Assembly (NCBI GenBank): GCA_039698075.1
Contig: JBDKTJ010000054.1
Coordinates: 1 to 35,998 of the forward strand
Length of the DNA: 35,998 nt
Reading direction: 5' to 3'
Source: JAJFVC01 sp039698075
GTDB lineage: Bacteria > Planctomycetota > Planctomycetia > Pirellulales > Thermoguttaceae
This document shows, piece after piece, positions 15,413-23,956 of this stretch. A program made the position numbers and the translations under genes. The notes below the pieces were generated by a model. That model did not search any database and had not been told where the DNA came from. It saw only the letters and a list, made by a program, of their open reading frames with translations. Within the stretch, counting starts at the first letter, position 1. The number at the start of each line of letters is the position of its first letter.

Positions 15413-16576
15413 TTACTCCTTCGAACACTCCTTTTCCGAAGTGGCGGGGGTCGTCGTCTCGGCGGCCGATTCTTCGCAGTTCGACGCGCAGTTCGATGTG
15501 CAGTTCGGCTTGACGCACTCGACCTTGTCGCTCAACGGTTGCCTGAAATATCCGAGGCCCGAGCCGGTGCGTTCGACGATGCGGACGTGATCGACCGGTT
15601 TCGGATAGCTGTAGCCGGGCACTTGTTTCACATCGACGTGCATCGTTTCGGTCGGTTTCGGCAGATGCGTGCAGGTGTGATTTTTGATGACGTGTTTTCG
15701 CAGACCGGCGGGCACGCCCATCGGCACGCTCGGCGGACCAGGCAGTCCGATCGGGGTGCCGCACGTCGGCATACCGTATTGCGGGGCGTTGACGCCGGCG
15801 ATGTAGTTGCCAGGCATGGTCGACGGTCCGCCCACCGGAGCGCCCATCGGCATCGGAGCTTGGGCCGGCACGGCGCCGCCCTCGGTCGGGCACTGATACG
15901 AAGCCCGCGCTACACCGTTCTCTTGCACCTGACCGCCGGGCACTTGCAAGTCCTTGTTGCCCAAGCGGATGATGCCCAAGATCGCGCCGCGTCGGTCGGC
16001 CTCGACGATCGGATCAACGCCCGGATCCAACCGGGTGCTGACCAACGTTTCGACGCCGGCCAAGGCCAGCTCTTGATATTCCGGATCCGGCAGATAGATC
16101 ACTTTGGTCACAAAGTTGCCGGACAACACTTGATCGAAATCTTCCTCGGTGAACTGAACCGGCAAGGCATTATGCGACAAGAAGGCCTCGGTTCGCGGCA
16201 TCGCCGGACCGATCTCCAAGGTCGGATACAGTTCCACGCCCGCCCGACCGGGGATGCTGCCGAGTTTCAGCCGATAGATCGCGCCTTGGGGAAAGTTGTA
16301 TCGGCCCGGACAGGTCAGCGGCTGCGAGTCGAACTGGCCCGGAGCGCTGACGTCCCAAGCGACGGACATGCCTTCGGGCCCCACGAACGCCACCTGCGAC
16401 GTGGCAGCCTGCATCGGTCCGCCAGGTTGATACATCATCACGCCGGGTCCGGGCCCATCCACGCCCGGTCCGGGATGCATCATCATGTTGGCCGGCGGCA
16501 GCGTATTCTGGCACGGCGCACGACAGCCGGCGATGGCGAAACTTGCCACGACAATCGACACAACCAAAGACCTCAT
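15413..16576 (-). CDS. Secreted lipoprotein, planctomycete envelope family
   Basis: The ATG at 16576 has GGAGGGG nine bases upstream and begins MRSLVVSIVVASFAIAGC, a signal peptide with a clean lipobox (Cys18). The mature protein starts with a Met/Pro/Gly-rich region (residues ~25-55). The core shared with the neighbouring paralogue lies at about 85-215. A Pro/Met/Gly-rich stretch (235-310) follows, and a Cys-rich tail (CVKPNCTSNCASNC) may form disulfides. I know no function. It heads a three-gene minus-strand operon divergent from the polysaccharide export operon, so a shared envelope role is plausible. Confidence 0.75.
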   Translation of the reverse strand: MRSLVVSIVVASFAIAGCRAPCQNTLPPANMMMHPGPGVDGPGPGVMMYQPGGPMQAATSQVAFVGPEGMSVAWDVSAPGQFDSQPLTCPGRYNFPQGAIYRLKLGSIPGRAGVELYPTLEIGPAMPRTEAFLSHNALPVQFTEEDFDQVLSGNFVTKVIYLPDPEYQELALAGVETLVSTRLDPGVDPIVEADRRGAILGIIRLGNKDLQVPGGQVQENGVARASYQCPTEGGAVPAQAPMPMGAPVGGPSTMPGNYIAGVNAPQYGMPTCGTPIGLPGPPSVPMGVPAGLRKHVIKNHTCTHLPKPTETMHVDVKQVPGYSYPKPVDHVRIVERTGSGLGYFRQPLSDKVECVKPNCTSNCASNCEESAAETTTPATSEKECSKE

Positions 16577-16862
16577 GATATCCCCCCTCCAAATGGCGGT
16601 CAGAAACCGCAATGATCCGCTATATTTCATTTCTCGCGCACCGCTTTCGTGCGCAAAACCTCTGTCTGCGGTCTAATCCTCGGCGTGTTACAACGCATTT
16701 CTTTGGAAAATCCGGCAAAACTGGCAAATCTCCACCTCGCTTGCATGGTTTGCGCATTTTATCAGCGATATTTTCGCCATCGGCAGATCGCAGTCGGCCT
16801 TGACGGCGTTATGCCGGATCGACTATCCTCCGCCCCCTATTCGTGCTGGATTTCCGAGGACC

Positions 16863-16932
16863 GCCTCTCAGGGAATCAACGTCGAAAGACGTCGTCTCTG
16901 AAGAGGCCCGATTGAGCTTGCGTTAAACGCTC
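16863..16932 (+). promoter_or_regulatory. Structured 5' leader of the polysaccharide export operon
   Basis: The 388 bp between the divergent lipoprotein and export genes holds no gene. Its proximal part can fold into a long hairpin. GCCTCTCAGGGA (16863-16874) pairs with TCTCTGAAGAGGC (16895-16907) with one bulge and one G-U pair, capped by ACGTC-GAAA-GACGT (16879-16892), a 5-bp stem closed by a GNRA loop. A small asymmetric internal loop lies between. A second small stem (GAG..GCG/CGC..CTC, 16914-16932) follows, 33 nt before the start codon. It does not match the c-di-GMP riboswitch consensus I know. It could be a cis-regulatory RNA. Confidence 0.45.
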
Positions 16933-16964
16933 ATAACTCACACTGTTGGGCAGCAGTTGAAATC

Positions 16965-18044
16965 ATGCGGAATCCTTTTTTTTGCCGTTGTGCTATTTGG
17001 ATGTTGATGGCCGGCGTTCTTTGGGACGCGGGCTGCTCCTCGCATACGTACAGGGCGGCGTCTCTGCCGCCGGAATTGATCGCCCCAGCCTCGCTGGACT
17101 TGCAGGCGGTCAATCTGGCCGGATTGGCCAAGCCGTCGGTCAGTGTCGAAGTGATTCAGCCGGGCGACGTGTTGGAGGTCAGCATGGTCACCGACTACTC
17201 GCGATTGACGACGACCACGACGCCCATCCGAGTGAGCGACGAAGGCGTCGCCGTCATTCCGTTGATCGGCGACATAACCGTAGCCGGCACGTCGGTCGAG
17301 CAGGCCGAGAAAACGATCAACGCCGAAAGCGTCTCGCGAGGAATCTTCCGAACGCCCTGCATCACGGTGACGATGAAACAACCCCGCATCCGCAAGGTCA
17401 CGGTCGTCGGGGCGGTCACCAAGCCGGGCACCTACGAATTGCCTCGCGGCTCGACGTCCCTGATGGCGGCGTTGGTGGCGGCCGAGGGCCTAACCAAGGA
17501 GGCCGACGCCTTGGTCGAAATCCGGTTCACCGACACGCGTCGCATGGCGGCGGCCATGCCGGGCGCGGACGGCCAATTGGTCTCCTATCCGCCGACTCAA
17601 CCCATGGCGTCCGAGCCTCAATCGATCAAAGTGGATCTCGCCGCGGCCGCGGCCGGAGCGGTCACGATTCCGGAACTGCACGACGGCGACGTGGTCAACG
17701 TCATGAAACGCACGTTGCCGCCTGTCCACGTCATCGGACTGGTCCGCAAGCCGGGTGAATATCCGTATCCGCCCGACCAGGAGATTCGCGTTCTCGACGC
17801 CCTGGCCCTTGGCGGAGGCATCTCCAATCCGGTCGCGGAGGATATCGTGGTGATTCGCCGCGTGCCGAACGCCAAGGAGCCCGTGCGGATCGCCGTCAGC
17901 CTGCAAAACGCCAAGAACGGCAGCGACAACATCACTTTAGCGCCAGGCGACACGGTCACCGTGGAACAAACGGCCATGACCGCCGTGGTCGGCATTATTC
18001 AATCGTTCGTTCATGTCGGCGTCGGCGCCAACATGTATTACTGA
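16965..18044 (+). CDS. Polysaccharide export outer-membrane lipoprotein (Wza-like)
   Basis: The 359-residue protein has a signal peptide with lipobox DAGC (Cys24). A Poly_export domain at about 59-138 contains IQPGDVLEVSM, VSDEGVAVIPLIGDI and VEQAEKTI. Two SLBB domains follow: VTVVGAVTKPGTYELP at about 145-160 and VHVIGLVRKPGEYPYP at about 254-269 with its ALALGGG helix. This is the organisation of the Wza/KpsD/EpsA family, which forms the secretion channel for capsule or exopolysaccharide across the outer membrane. It is the first gene of a three-gene operon with a polymerase/ligase-like protein and a CpsB-type phosphatase. No good Shine-Dalgarno is visible, but the lipoprotein start is clear. 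No Wzc-type kinase is in the window. Confidence 0.9.
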   Translation: MRNPFFCRCAIWMLMAGVLWDAGCSSHTYRAASLPPELIAPASLDLQAVNLAGLAKPSVSVEVIQPGDVLEVSMVTDYSRLTTTTTPIRVSDEGVAVIPLIGDITVAGTSVEQAEKTINAESVSRGIFRTPCITVTMKQPRIRKVTVVGAVTKPGTYELPRGSTSLMAALVAAEGLTKEADALVEIRFTDTRRMAAAMPGADGQLVSYPPTQPMASEPQSIKVDLAAAAAGAVTIPELHDGDVVNVMKRTLPPVHVIGLVRKPGEYPYPPDQEIRVLDALALGGGISNPVAEDIVVIRRVPNAKEPVRIAVSLQNAKNGSDNITLAPGDTVTVEQTAMTAVVGIIQSFVHVGVGANMYY

Positions 18045-18060
18045 CCCTCACCCAACCGCC

Positions 18061-20718
18061 ATGGCTCACCCCGAGCAAAACTCCCTCGAAACGTTTCTGC
18101 TCCAGGTGGTCGACGGCTGTCTGGCCGGGGTGATCTTTCTCGTGCCCTTGGCGATGGGCGGACGTCACGCGATCGGACAATTGCTGCTGACCGTGTTTTG
18201 CGCGACGGCCGCGGCGGCCTGGTCTCTGCATCAAACGCTGCGCGGCGAGCCGATCGAACGGCCTGGCTGGAATTTCACGTTGGCGTTGGCCGGCCTTGCG
18301 CTGCTGGTGCTGCAAATCGCGCCGCTGCCGCCCTGGTTGCTCGCCACGCTGTCGCCGCGGCATGCCGAACTGTTGCCGCTGTGGAACACATCGCCCAATG
18401 GACTCGGCCCTTGGCGATGTCTTTCGCTGACGCCGTTTGAAACCTGGACGGGACTGGTCTTGTTCCTCGACTACGGCCTGCTGTTTTTCGTGGCCTCGCA
18501 GCGGGCCGCCCGAATCGAGGACGTCGAGAGGCTTTTGCATTGGATAGCAATCTCCACCGTCGGCATGGCGGTTTTCGGTCTCGTGCAACTGGCCGCCTCC
18601 AACGGCAAGTTTTTTTGGTTCTACGAACATCCCTTCGCCGACACGGCGAGGGTCGCGAAGGGCAGCTTCTCGAACCCAAACCACTTCGTGCAATTCCTGG
18701 CGTTGGGCGTCGGCCCGTTGATCTGGTCGCTTCAAGACGTCTCAAGCCGCTGGACGGCGAAACGCGACCGCGACACCGTCCCATCTCAACCGTGGGGTCT
18801 TTTTTCGCTGGTGACGGCTTTGGGCATCGTCTTGCTGGCCGGGTTGTTGTCGCTGTCCCGAGGCGGCGCCGTCGCGTTGTTTGCGGCAGCGGCCGTGTGC
18901 ACGGCGATCTGCTATCGCGCCGCCGCGCTCCGTGGACGATTCGCGGCCGGATTGGCGGTCGCCGCAATCTTGGTCGGCAGCGTCTTGACGTTCGGTGGAT
19001 TCGACCAGGTCGGCCGTCGAATGGATGACCTATGGAGCGAGTCTCTCCAACAATTGGATCATGGGGAAAGTCGGCGGACCATTTGGACCAACGCCATCAA
19101 AGCGGTGTCCGACGAACCCCTGCTGGGCGCCGGCGTCGGCAGTTTTTCGAACATCTATCCGATGTACGACGGCGACTTGCCCGACGAGGGCGCCGAATGC
19201 ACGCACGCCGAAAACGGCTACCTGCAGAAAGCGGCGGAAACCGGCCTGATCGGTCTGGGATTGACGCTGATCGGCATGGGCATGGCCGCCGTCTGGTGTC
19301 TCGGCGGGATGGCGGCCTCGCAACCGACGCGCCGCCGGCTTTGCATCGCGGCCATCGCGGCCGGACTGGTCGCCGCGACCGTTCACAGCTTCGTCGATTT
19401 CGTCTGGTATGTCCCGGCTTGCATGGCCGTTGCGGTGCTGCTGGCCGCCTGCGCCAAGGCCATGCAGAGCGCAAAGCGGAAAGATCGAGTTCCAACGCAT
19501 TTTTCCTCTTCCCTCTCCCCTCCCTTCCCCTCTTCCCTCTCCCCTCTCCTCTCTCCCCTGTTTCTCGTCTTGGGCCTCTGGATGACGGCCGATCGCATCG
19601 GACCGGCGATGGCCCAGGTTTATTGGGACGACTACCTGGTGGCCAGAAAGGCGGCGAACGTCCGATCGCTTCGCGACAATGTCTCCCCGTTGAACGATCC
19701 GACCGTGCAGCGGCGATGGATCGCGTGTTTGAAGAACGTGGTTCGCTGGCAGCCGACCCATGCGAAGGCCCAGTTGACCTTGGCCGAGACGCATCAGCGG
19801 CTGTTTGAATTGCTGCAAGTCGACGGCGAAAACCCGATGTCGCTGGCCAACCTCCGCGACGCCGCGATTCGATCGCGGTTCGCCTCGCGTCAAGCGTTGG
19901 CCGCGTGGCTCGATCGGGCCGTCGGCCCCCACTGGGCGCATCTCGACCTCGCCATGCGACACGCTCGCGCGGCGCTGGCCGCGTGTCCTCTGCAAGGCCG
20001 AGGCTATTTGTACCTGTCCGACCTTGCGTTTCTCGTCGGCGGCGATGAGGATTCACAAAGGGCTTGTTTGCGGCAGGCGATTCGAGTGCGGCCCTACGAC
20101 GGCGCCGTGCTGTACGCCGCGGCCGCCGAGTCGATGCTTCGCGGCGACACCGCCGGATGGTTGGAGTACTCGAAACGCGTGTTCCAAGTCGGCCATCGCC
20201 AACAGCGGCAATACCTGCTCGCGCTGGCCTCCCATCTGCCGGCGGAAAACCTGCCCGTCGCCGCCGACTTTCTCGCGCGTGAGTTCCACCCGGATCGGTC
20301 CATGTCGCGGTTTCTGTACGATCTGTGCGTGAAACGATGTCCCGCGGATCAATTGACCTCGTTGACGCAATACGCCGTCGAACAGGCTCGACAAGACGCT
20401 TTGACCTTAAAGGGTCATGACGCGGCCGTTGCATGGCTTGAAGCCAACGACTTTTATCGCCGACTCCAGGACGCCGACGCCGCGCTTCAATGCGCCCACA
20501 ATGCGGTGCGATGCGATCCCAACCACTATCCGGCCCGCCTGCGGCTCGGGCTCGACTTGCTCGATCAACAGCAGTTTGCCGAGGCCGAATCGCATCTGCG
20601 TTGGTGTCGACAACGAAAGCCCAACGATCGAAACGTGGAAAACAAACTGCGCGAAGCCTTTAAAGGACAACTGGACGGCCAACGCAACGCCGCCTCCGAC
20701 CTGACGCCTCTTCGATAA
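18061..20718 (+). CDS. O-antigen ligase/polymerase family membrane protein with C-terminal TPR region
   Basis: The ATG at 18061 lies 16 nt after the export gene stop; the frame also opens earlier, inside that gene. The product is 885 residues. About ten hydrophobic segments fill residues 15-520. The Wzy_C-type loop near 345-400 reads GAGVGSFSNIYPMY, then HAENGYLQKAAETGLIGLG, typical of O-antigen ligases and polymerases. The remaining ~350 residues are soluble and helical with TPR-like repeats (YPARLRLGLDLLDQQQFAEAE), periplasmic by inference. It should polymerise or ligate the exported glycan. Residues ~480-500 are encoded by a 60-nt pyrimidine run, giving an unusual Ser/Pro/Leu stretch before the last membrane segment. 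It is longer than simple WaaL proteins, matching the ligase-TPR fusions seen in planctomycetes. Confidence 0.85.
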   Translation: MAHPEQNSLETFLLQVVDGCLAGVIFLVPLAMGGRHAIGQLLLTVFCATAAAAWSLHQTLRGEPIERPGWNFTLALAGLALLVLQIAPLPPWLLATLSPRHAELLPLWNTSPNGLGPWRCLSLTPFETWTGLVLFLDYGLLFFVASQRAARIEDVERLLHWIAISTVGMAVFGLVQLAASNGKFFWFYEHPFADTARVAKGSFSNPNHFVQFLALGVGPLIWSLQDVSSRWTAKRDRDTVPSQPWGLFSLVTALGIVLLAGLLSLSRGGAVALFAAAAVCTAICYRAAALRGRFAAGLAVAAILVGSVLTFGGFDQVGRRMDDLWSESLQQLDHGESRRTIWTNAIKAVSDEPLLGAGVGSFSNIYPMYDGDLPDEGAECTHAENGYLQKAAETGLIGLGLTLIGMGMAAVWCLGGMAASQPTRRRLCIAAIAAGLVAATVHSFVDFVWYVPACMAVAVLLAACAKAMQSAKRKDRVPTHFSSSLSPPFPSSLSPLLSPLFLVLGLWMTADRIGPAMAQVYWDDYLVARKAANVRSLRDNVSPLNDPTVQRRWIACLKNVVRWQPTHAKAQLTLAETHQRLFELLQVDGENPMSLANLRDAAIRSRFASRQALAAWLDRAVGPHWAHLDLAMRHARAALAACPLQGRGYLYLSDLAFLVGGDEDSQRACLRQAIRVRPYDGAVLYAAAAESMLRGDTAGWLEYSKRVFQVGHRQQRQYLLALASHLPAENLPVAADFLAREFHPDRSMSRFLYDLCVKRCPADQLTSLTQYAVEQARQDALTLKGHDAAVAWLEANDFYRRLQDADAALQCAHNAVRCDPNHYPARLRLGLDLLDQQQFAEAESHLRWCRQRKPNDRNVENKLREAFKGQLDGQRNAASDLTPLR
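19500..19559 (+). repeat. Uninterrupted 60-nt homopyrimidine tract inside the ligase gene
   Basis: Every base from 19500 to 19559 is C or T, made of irregular CCCTCT/CCCTTC units with mirror symmetry. It is in frame and encodes a Ser/Pro/Leu/Phe run. Such tracts can form H-DNA and gain or lose units. Confidence 0.9.
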
Positions 20719-20720
20719 CC

Positions 20721-21542
20721 ATGAACTTGCAAGAACCGTTCGTCGATATTCACTGTCATTTGCTGCCCGGGCTGGACGACGGTCCCGCGACGGTCGACGC
20801 CGCGCTGGCGATGGCCGAAAGGGCCGTAGCCGAAGGAATCGGAACCATCGTGGCCACGCCGCACCAGTTGGGCGGCCATCGAAAAAACTCCGGCGCCGTC
20901 GTTCGAGAGGCGGCCGCACGGCTGCAAACTGCGTTGAACGATCGCGGCGTGCCGTTGCGCGTGTTGCCGGGCGGCGAAATGCGCATTGAACCGGACTTGA
21001 TCCGAAGCCTCCATGCCGGCGAGACCCTCACGCTGGCCAACCGCCGTCGCCACGCGTTGCTGGAATTGCCCTCCGACGTCTATCTTCCGCTGGACCGACT
21101 GTTGGCCGACCTTCACGCCGCCGGACTGGTCGGCATCCTCGCGCATCCCGAACGCAACCGCGGCCTGCAACGCAACCCCGGCCTATTGCGTCCGTTGGTC
21201 CGTCGCGGCTGCTTGCTGCAAATCACGGCCGACAGCCTCGTCGGCAACTTGGGCGACGAAGCGCGGCAAGTGGCCGAAACGCTCCTGCGTCAGGGGCTCG
21301 TCCATTTCGTCGCCACCGACGCCCACGGAACTCGAACCCGGCCGCCGGTGTTTCGTGAAGCCTTTCGGCGCGTCCGCGATCTGGTTGGCCAGGAAACCGC
21401 CCTGCAAGTGTGCTGTCGCAATCCGGCCAGCGTGGCGACCGGTGCGGACGTGGTGGTCGGGCCTCATCAAGTTGCGACAAAAAGGACGAATTTAACTTCT
21501 TGGGTGTTGCAAACGTTCTTTTCAGAAACGGCAGTACAATAG
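20721..21542 (+). CDS. CpsB/YwqE-type PHP-family tyrosine phosphatase
   Basis: The 273-residue protein has the PHP metal ligands. These are DIHCHLLPGLDDGP at 9-22 (His11, His13), the ATPHQLGGH segment near 45-53, GGEMRIE near 84-90, HPERN at 142-146 and TDAHGTRTRPP from 199 (Asp200, His202). Length and motifs match the manganese-dependent phosphatases that dephosphorylate bacterial tyrosine kinases controlling capsule export. It starts 2 nt after the ligase stop, so it belongs to the same operon, and presumably acts on a Wzc/CpsD-like kinase encoded elsewhere. The last ~15 residues (WVLQTFFSETAVQ) form a hydrophobic tail not typical of the family. Confidence 0.9.
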   Translation: MNLQEPFVDIHCHLLPGLDDGPATVDAALAMAERAVAEGIGTIVATPHQLGGHRKNSGAVVREAAARLQTALNDRGVPLRVLPGGEMRIEPDLIRSLHAGETLTLANRRRHALLELPSDVYLPLDRLLADLHAAGLVGILAHPERNRGLQRNPGLLRPLVRRGCLLQITADSLVGNLGDEARQVAETLLRQGLVHFVATDAHGTRTRPPVFREAFRRVRDLVGQETALQVCCRNPASVATGADVVVGPHQVATKRTNLTSWVLQTFFSETAVQ

Positions 21543-21673
21543 CCGATAAAGGGGAATAAATCGTGTTTGGCCATTTTGGGGGTGCCGTTTAGGCAGTTTT
21601 AAAGAAATTGCACAAAATCGGCAACCTGGGGCAGAGAGGGCATTGTCCCTCAAAAAATGTGCAAGGGAAAACC

Positions 21674-22219
21674 ATGAAAAGACTTCGAAATCTGTTGGTT
21701 GCGTTAGCGACCTTGGGAATGTGTTTTCCGCAAGTGGCATGGGCCGCCGCTCCGGCAGCGCCAGCGCCCGTGGTGACGGATGTCGCCTTGAGCGACGGGG
21801 GTGCATTGAACGGAAAAGTTGTCGACACGCAAGGCGCCGGCATCGGAGGCGTCCCGGTGGTGGTCAAATCGCAAGATCGCAGCGTGGCCGCCGCCACCAC
21901 GGCGCCCGATGGAACGTTCAGCATCCAGGGCCTGCGCGGCGGGGTCTATCAGGTCGTCGCGGTCAACGGCCACGGCGTCTATCGGCTCTGGTCCGCCGGA
22001 ACCGCTCCGCCGATCGCGTTGACCTCGGCAACCGTCTACGCCCAAGACAATCCGATCAACGACAACACGGTCGTCTACACCCAAGCGGACACCACCACCG
22101 GCGGCTGGTCGCCCAAGATGTTGCTGACCAACCCGGTCTTTATTGCCGCGGTGGTCGCCACCGCCATTGCCGTGCCTGTGGCGTTGGCTAATTCCGACTC
22201 GGATCCCAAGAGCTCCTGA
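21674..22219 (+). CDS. Small secreted protein with carboxypeptidase-regulatory-like domain
   Basis: The ATG at 21674 follows AAGGGAAAACC and starts a clear signal peptide (MKRLRNLLVALATLGM, cleaved after VAWA). The frame is open 22 codons upstream, but that extension is not preferred. The mature part of about 155 residues has an Ig-like module, GALNGKVVDTQGAGIGGVPV then GTFSIQGLRGGVYQVVAVNG, typical of carboxypeptidase regulatory-like domains. A C-terminal hydrophobic segment (VFIAAVVATAIAVPVALA) could anchor it, followed by a short polar end. The 130 bp upstream is AT-richer than average and may hold its own promoter. It could be an envelope protein linked to the polysaccharide operon; the exact role is unknown. 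Confidence 0.72.
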   Translation: MKRLRNLLVALATLGMCFPQVAWAAAPAAPAPVVTDVALSDGGALNGKVVDTQGAGIGGVPVVVKSQDRSVAAATTAPDGTFSIQGLRGGVYQVVAVNGHGVYRLWSAGTAPPIALTSATVYAQDNPINDNTVVYTQADTTTGGWSPKMLLTNPVFIAAVVATAIAVPVALANSDSDPKSS

Positions 22220-22268
22220 CGAAGCGAAGGACGCCGAAGGAGCGACGATCAAGGTGTCGCCGCTCCTC

Positions 22269-22284
22269 TTGCGCGCCGGCGCAA
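22269..22284. terminator. Hairpin between convergent genes
   Basis: TTGCGC (22269-22274) and GCGCAA (22279-22284) pair around a GCCG loop, between the secreted protein and the convergent sigma factor. A weaker stem (GGAGCG/CGCTCC) lies just to its left. There is no clear T tract, so a bidirectional terminator is only suggested. Confidence 0.35.
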
Positions 22285-22290
22285 ACGACC

Positions 22291-23718
22291 TCACGACGAA
22301 GGCGTAAGACACGACGACGATCGTTCCGCGGCCGTCCCGACGTTGGCGTCGAGAAAATCGACCAATCGCGCCGCATGAGACGGTTGCTGCAGTTTTCGCA
22401 GGGCGTCGTGCTCCAATTGTCGGACTCGCTCGCGCGTGACGGAAAAGACCTTTCCCACCTCGGACAACGTGTAGGGGCAGCCGCCGGCAAGCCCGTAGCG
22501 CAACCGCAAAATTTCCCGCTCTCGATAGCTGAGCGATTGCAGCGCCTGATGGATTTCCGTCTTCAGCAGGCGTCGTCCGAAATCGGCCAGCGGATCGTCG
22601 TAGCGGTGGTCGGGCAAGGTTTCGCCGAGATCGTCTTCGTTTTGACCCGACATCGGTTCATTGAGCGACACGGTCGGACGATTGGCCTTCATGGCGTGCG
22701 ACGCAGCGGCGACCGTGAGTCCCGCGGCCTTTGCGGTCTCCTCCAATGTCGGCCGTCGACCGTGCTGTTGCCCGGCGCGTTGATGGGCCGAAAGCACCCG
22801 ATCGACGTTGGCCAGCATGTAGGCCGGCACGCGAACCGTGCGGCTGTGCTCGGCGATGGCTCGGCTGATGGCCTGTCGAATCCACCAGGTGGCGTAGGTC
22901 GAAAACTTGAACCCCTGAGCCGACTCGAATCGGTCGACCGCACGAAGCAAGCCCGTGTTGCCTTCCTGAATCAGATCGAGAAAACTAAGGCCTCGGTTGC
23001 GGTATCGCTTGGCGATCGACACGACCAGTCGCAGATTGGCGGTCGAAAACTCGCGCCGCGCGCGATGATAGATCTCACGCCGCGAGGCGATCCGATCCAA
23101 CCGGCGTCGCAATGTTTTCGGCGTTTCGCGGGCGACCCGCATCAGGCGCCGCAGGAGTTTTTGAACCTCGGCCGCGTTGGAGGCGTCGTCCCCGCGTCCC
23201 AGCGAGGTCCGTTGCCGCTCCAACTCGCTCATTTGCCGTTCGAGCTGACCGAGCCGAGCGACGAACCGCTCCAGATGCTCGCAGCGAACGGGGGTCTCCT
23301 CGGCCAGACGAATCGCCTTGGCGCGGCGATACGCCAGTCGCCGACGCACGCGCCGACGAACTTGGGGCGAATGACGACGATCGGTCGCCGACAGGAAATC
23401 GGTGAGGTTGCGCTGTCCGAAGTTCTGAAGGGTGTGCACGTTCGGGCAAAGCGCAGCCCAGCGCCGCCGTTGTTCGGGAGCGAGATTTCGCACCCCTTCG
23501 CAAACGGTCGCCAAGGGAATCCGACCGTCGGCGGCCTTGGCCAACAGAGCCGCAGCCGATTGAAGCACATAGTCGGTCGCCAGCATCGCCCGGCGGTAGT
23601 CGGCGCGCGATCGTTCGATTCGGCGAGCTGCTTCGAGTTCCTCCCGCCGACTCAACAGCGGGATTCGGCTCATCTGCGTTAAATAGAGTTGGACCGTCTC
23701 GGACGGGCGTCCGTCCAT
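22291..23718 (-). CDS. RNA polymerase sigma-70 family factor, primary-type (RpoD/SigA-like)
   Basis: The 475-residue protein has sigma region 1.2 at about 5-36 (VQLYLTQMSRIPLLSRREEL). Region 2 lies at about 224-298, with NLRLVVSIAKRYRNRGLSFL, DLIQEGNTGLLRAVDRF and the -10 recognition and melting stretch FSTYATWWIRQAI. Region 3 is at about 300-355 (RRPTLEETAKAAGLT) and region 4 at about 390-445 with HTH TLSEVGKVFSVTRERVRQLE. All primary-factor hallmarks are present. Residues ~37-222 are a long, highly basic and weakly conserved spacer (RRRVRRRLAYRRAKAIRL). The Ser/Cys-rich C-terminal tail is not conserved. It is probably a group 1 or 2 factor; planctomycetes often carry several. Confidence 0.92.
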   Translation of the reverse strand: MDGRPSETVQLYLTQMSRIPLLSRREELEAARRIERSRADYRRAMLATDYVLQSAAALLAKAADGRIPLATVCEGVRNLAPEQRRRWAALCPNVHTLQNFGQRNLTDFLSATDRRHSPQVRRRVRRRLAYRRAKAIRLAEETPVRCEHLERFVARLGQLERQMSELERQRTSLGRGDDASNAAEVQKLLRRLMRVARETPKTLRRRLDRIASRREIYHRARREFSTANLRLVVSIAKRYRNRGLSFLDLIQEGNTGLLRAVDRFESAQGFKFSTYATWWIRQAISRAIAEHSRTVRVPAYMLANVDRVLSAHQRAGQQHGRRPTLEETAKAAGLTVAAASHAMKANRPTVSLNEPMSGQNEDDLGETLPDHRYDDPLADFGRRLLKTEIHQALQSLSYREREILRLRYGLAGGCPYTLSEVGKVFSVTRERVRQLEHDALRKLQQPSHAARLVDFLDANVGTAAERSSSCLTPSS

Positions 23719-23956
23719 TGCTGCCTCCTGGTCACGCCCACGATGGGGCCGTGCACTGTTCCTATTGCCTTCATAATCTTACGCACCGAGGCAAGGCCTA
23801 GTTCGTCGCCCGACAGACATTTTCCAGAGCGGTCGGGTTCACATTTTTCGCGGCCGCTCCCTTGTGAAAAATCGAGCTTCCTGTTACAAGGAGACACCAG
23901 TGGGGCAAAGGTGATTCAGGAATGCCGGGTTCTCCGTGCCGGATGCGACTTTGCCC

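Noticed and set aside
16863..16932. The leader hairpin as a c-di-GMP-I riboswitch
   Set aside because: It has a GAAA cap but lacks the CAAACC and GACGCAAAGCC conserved segments of that class.
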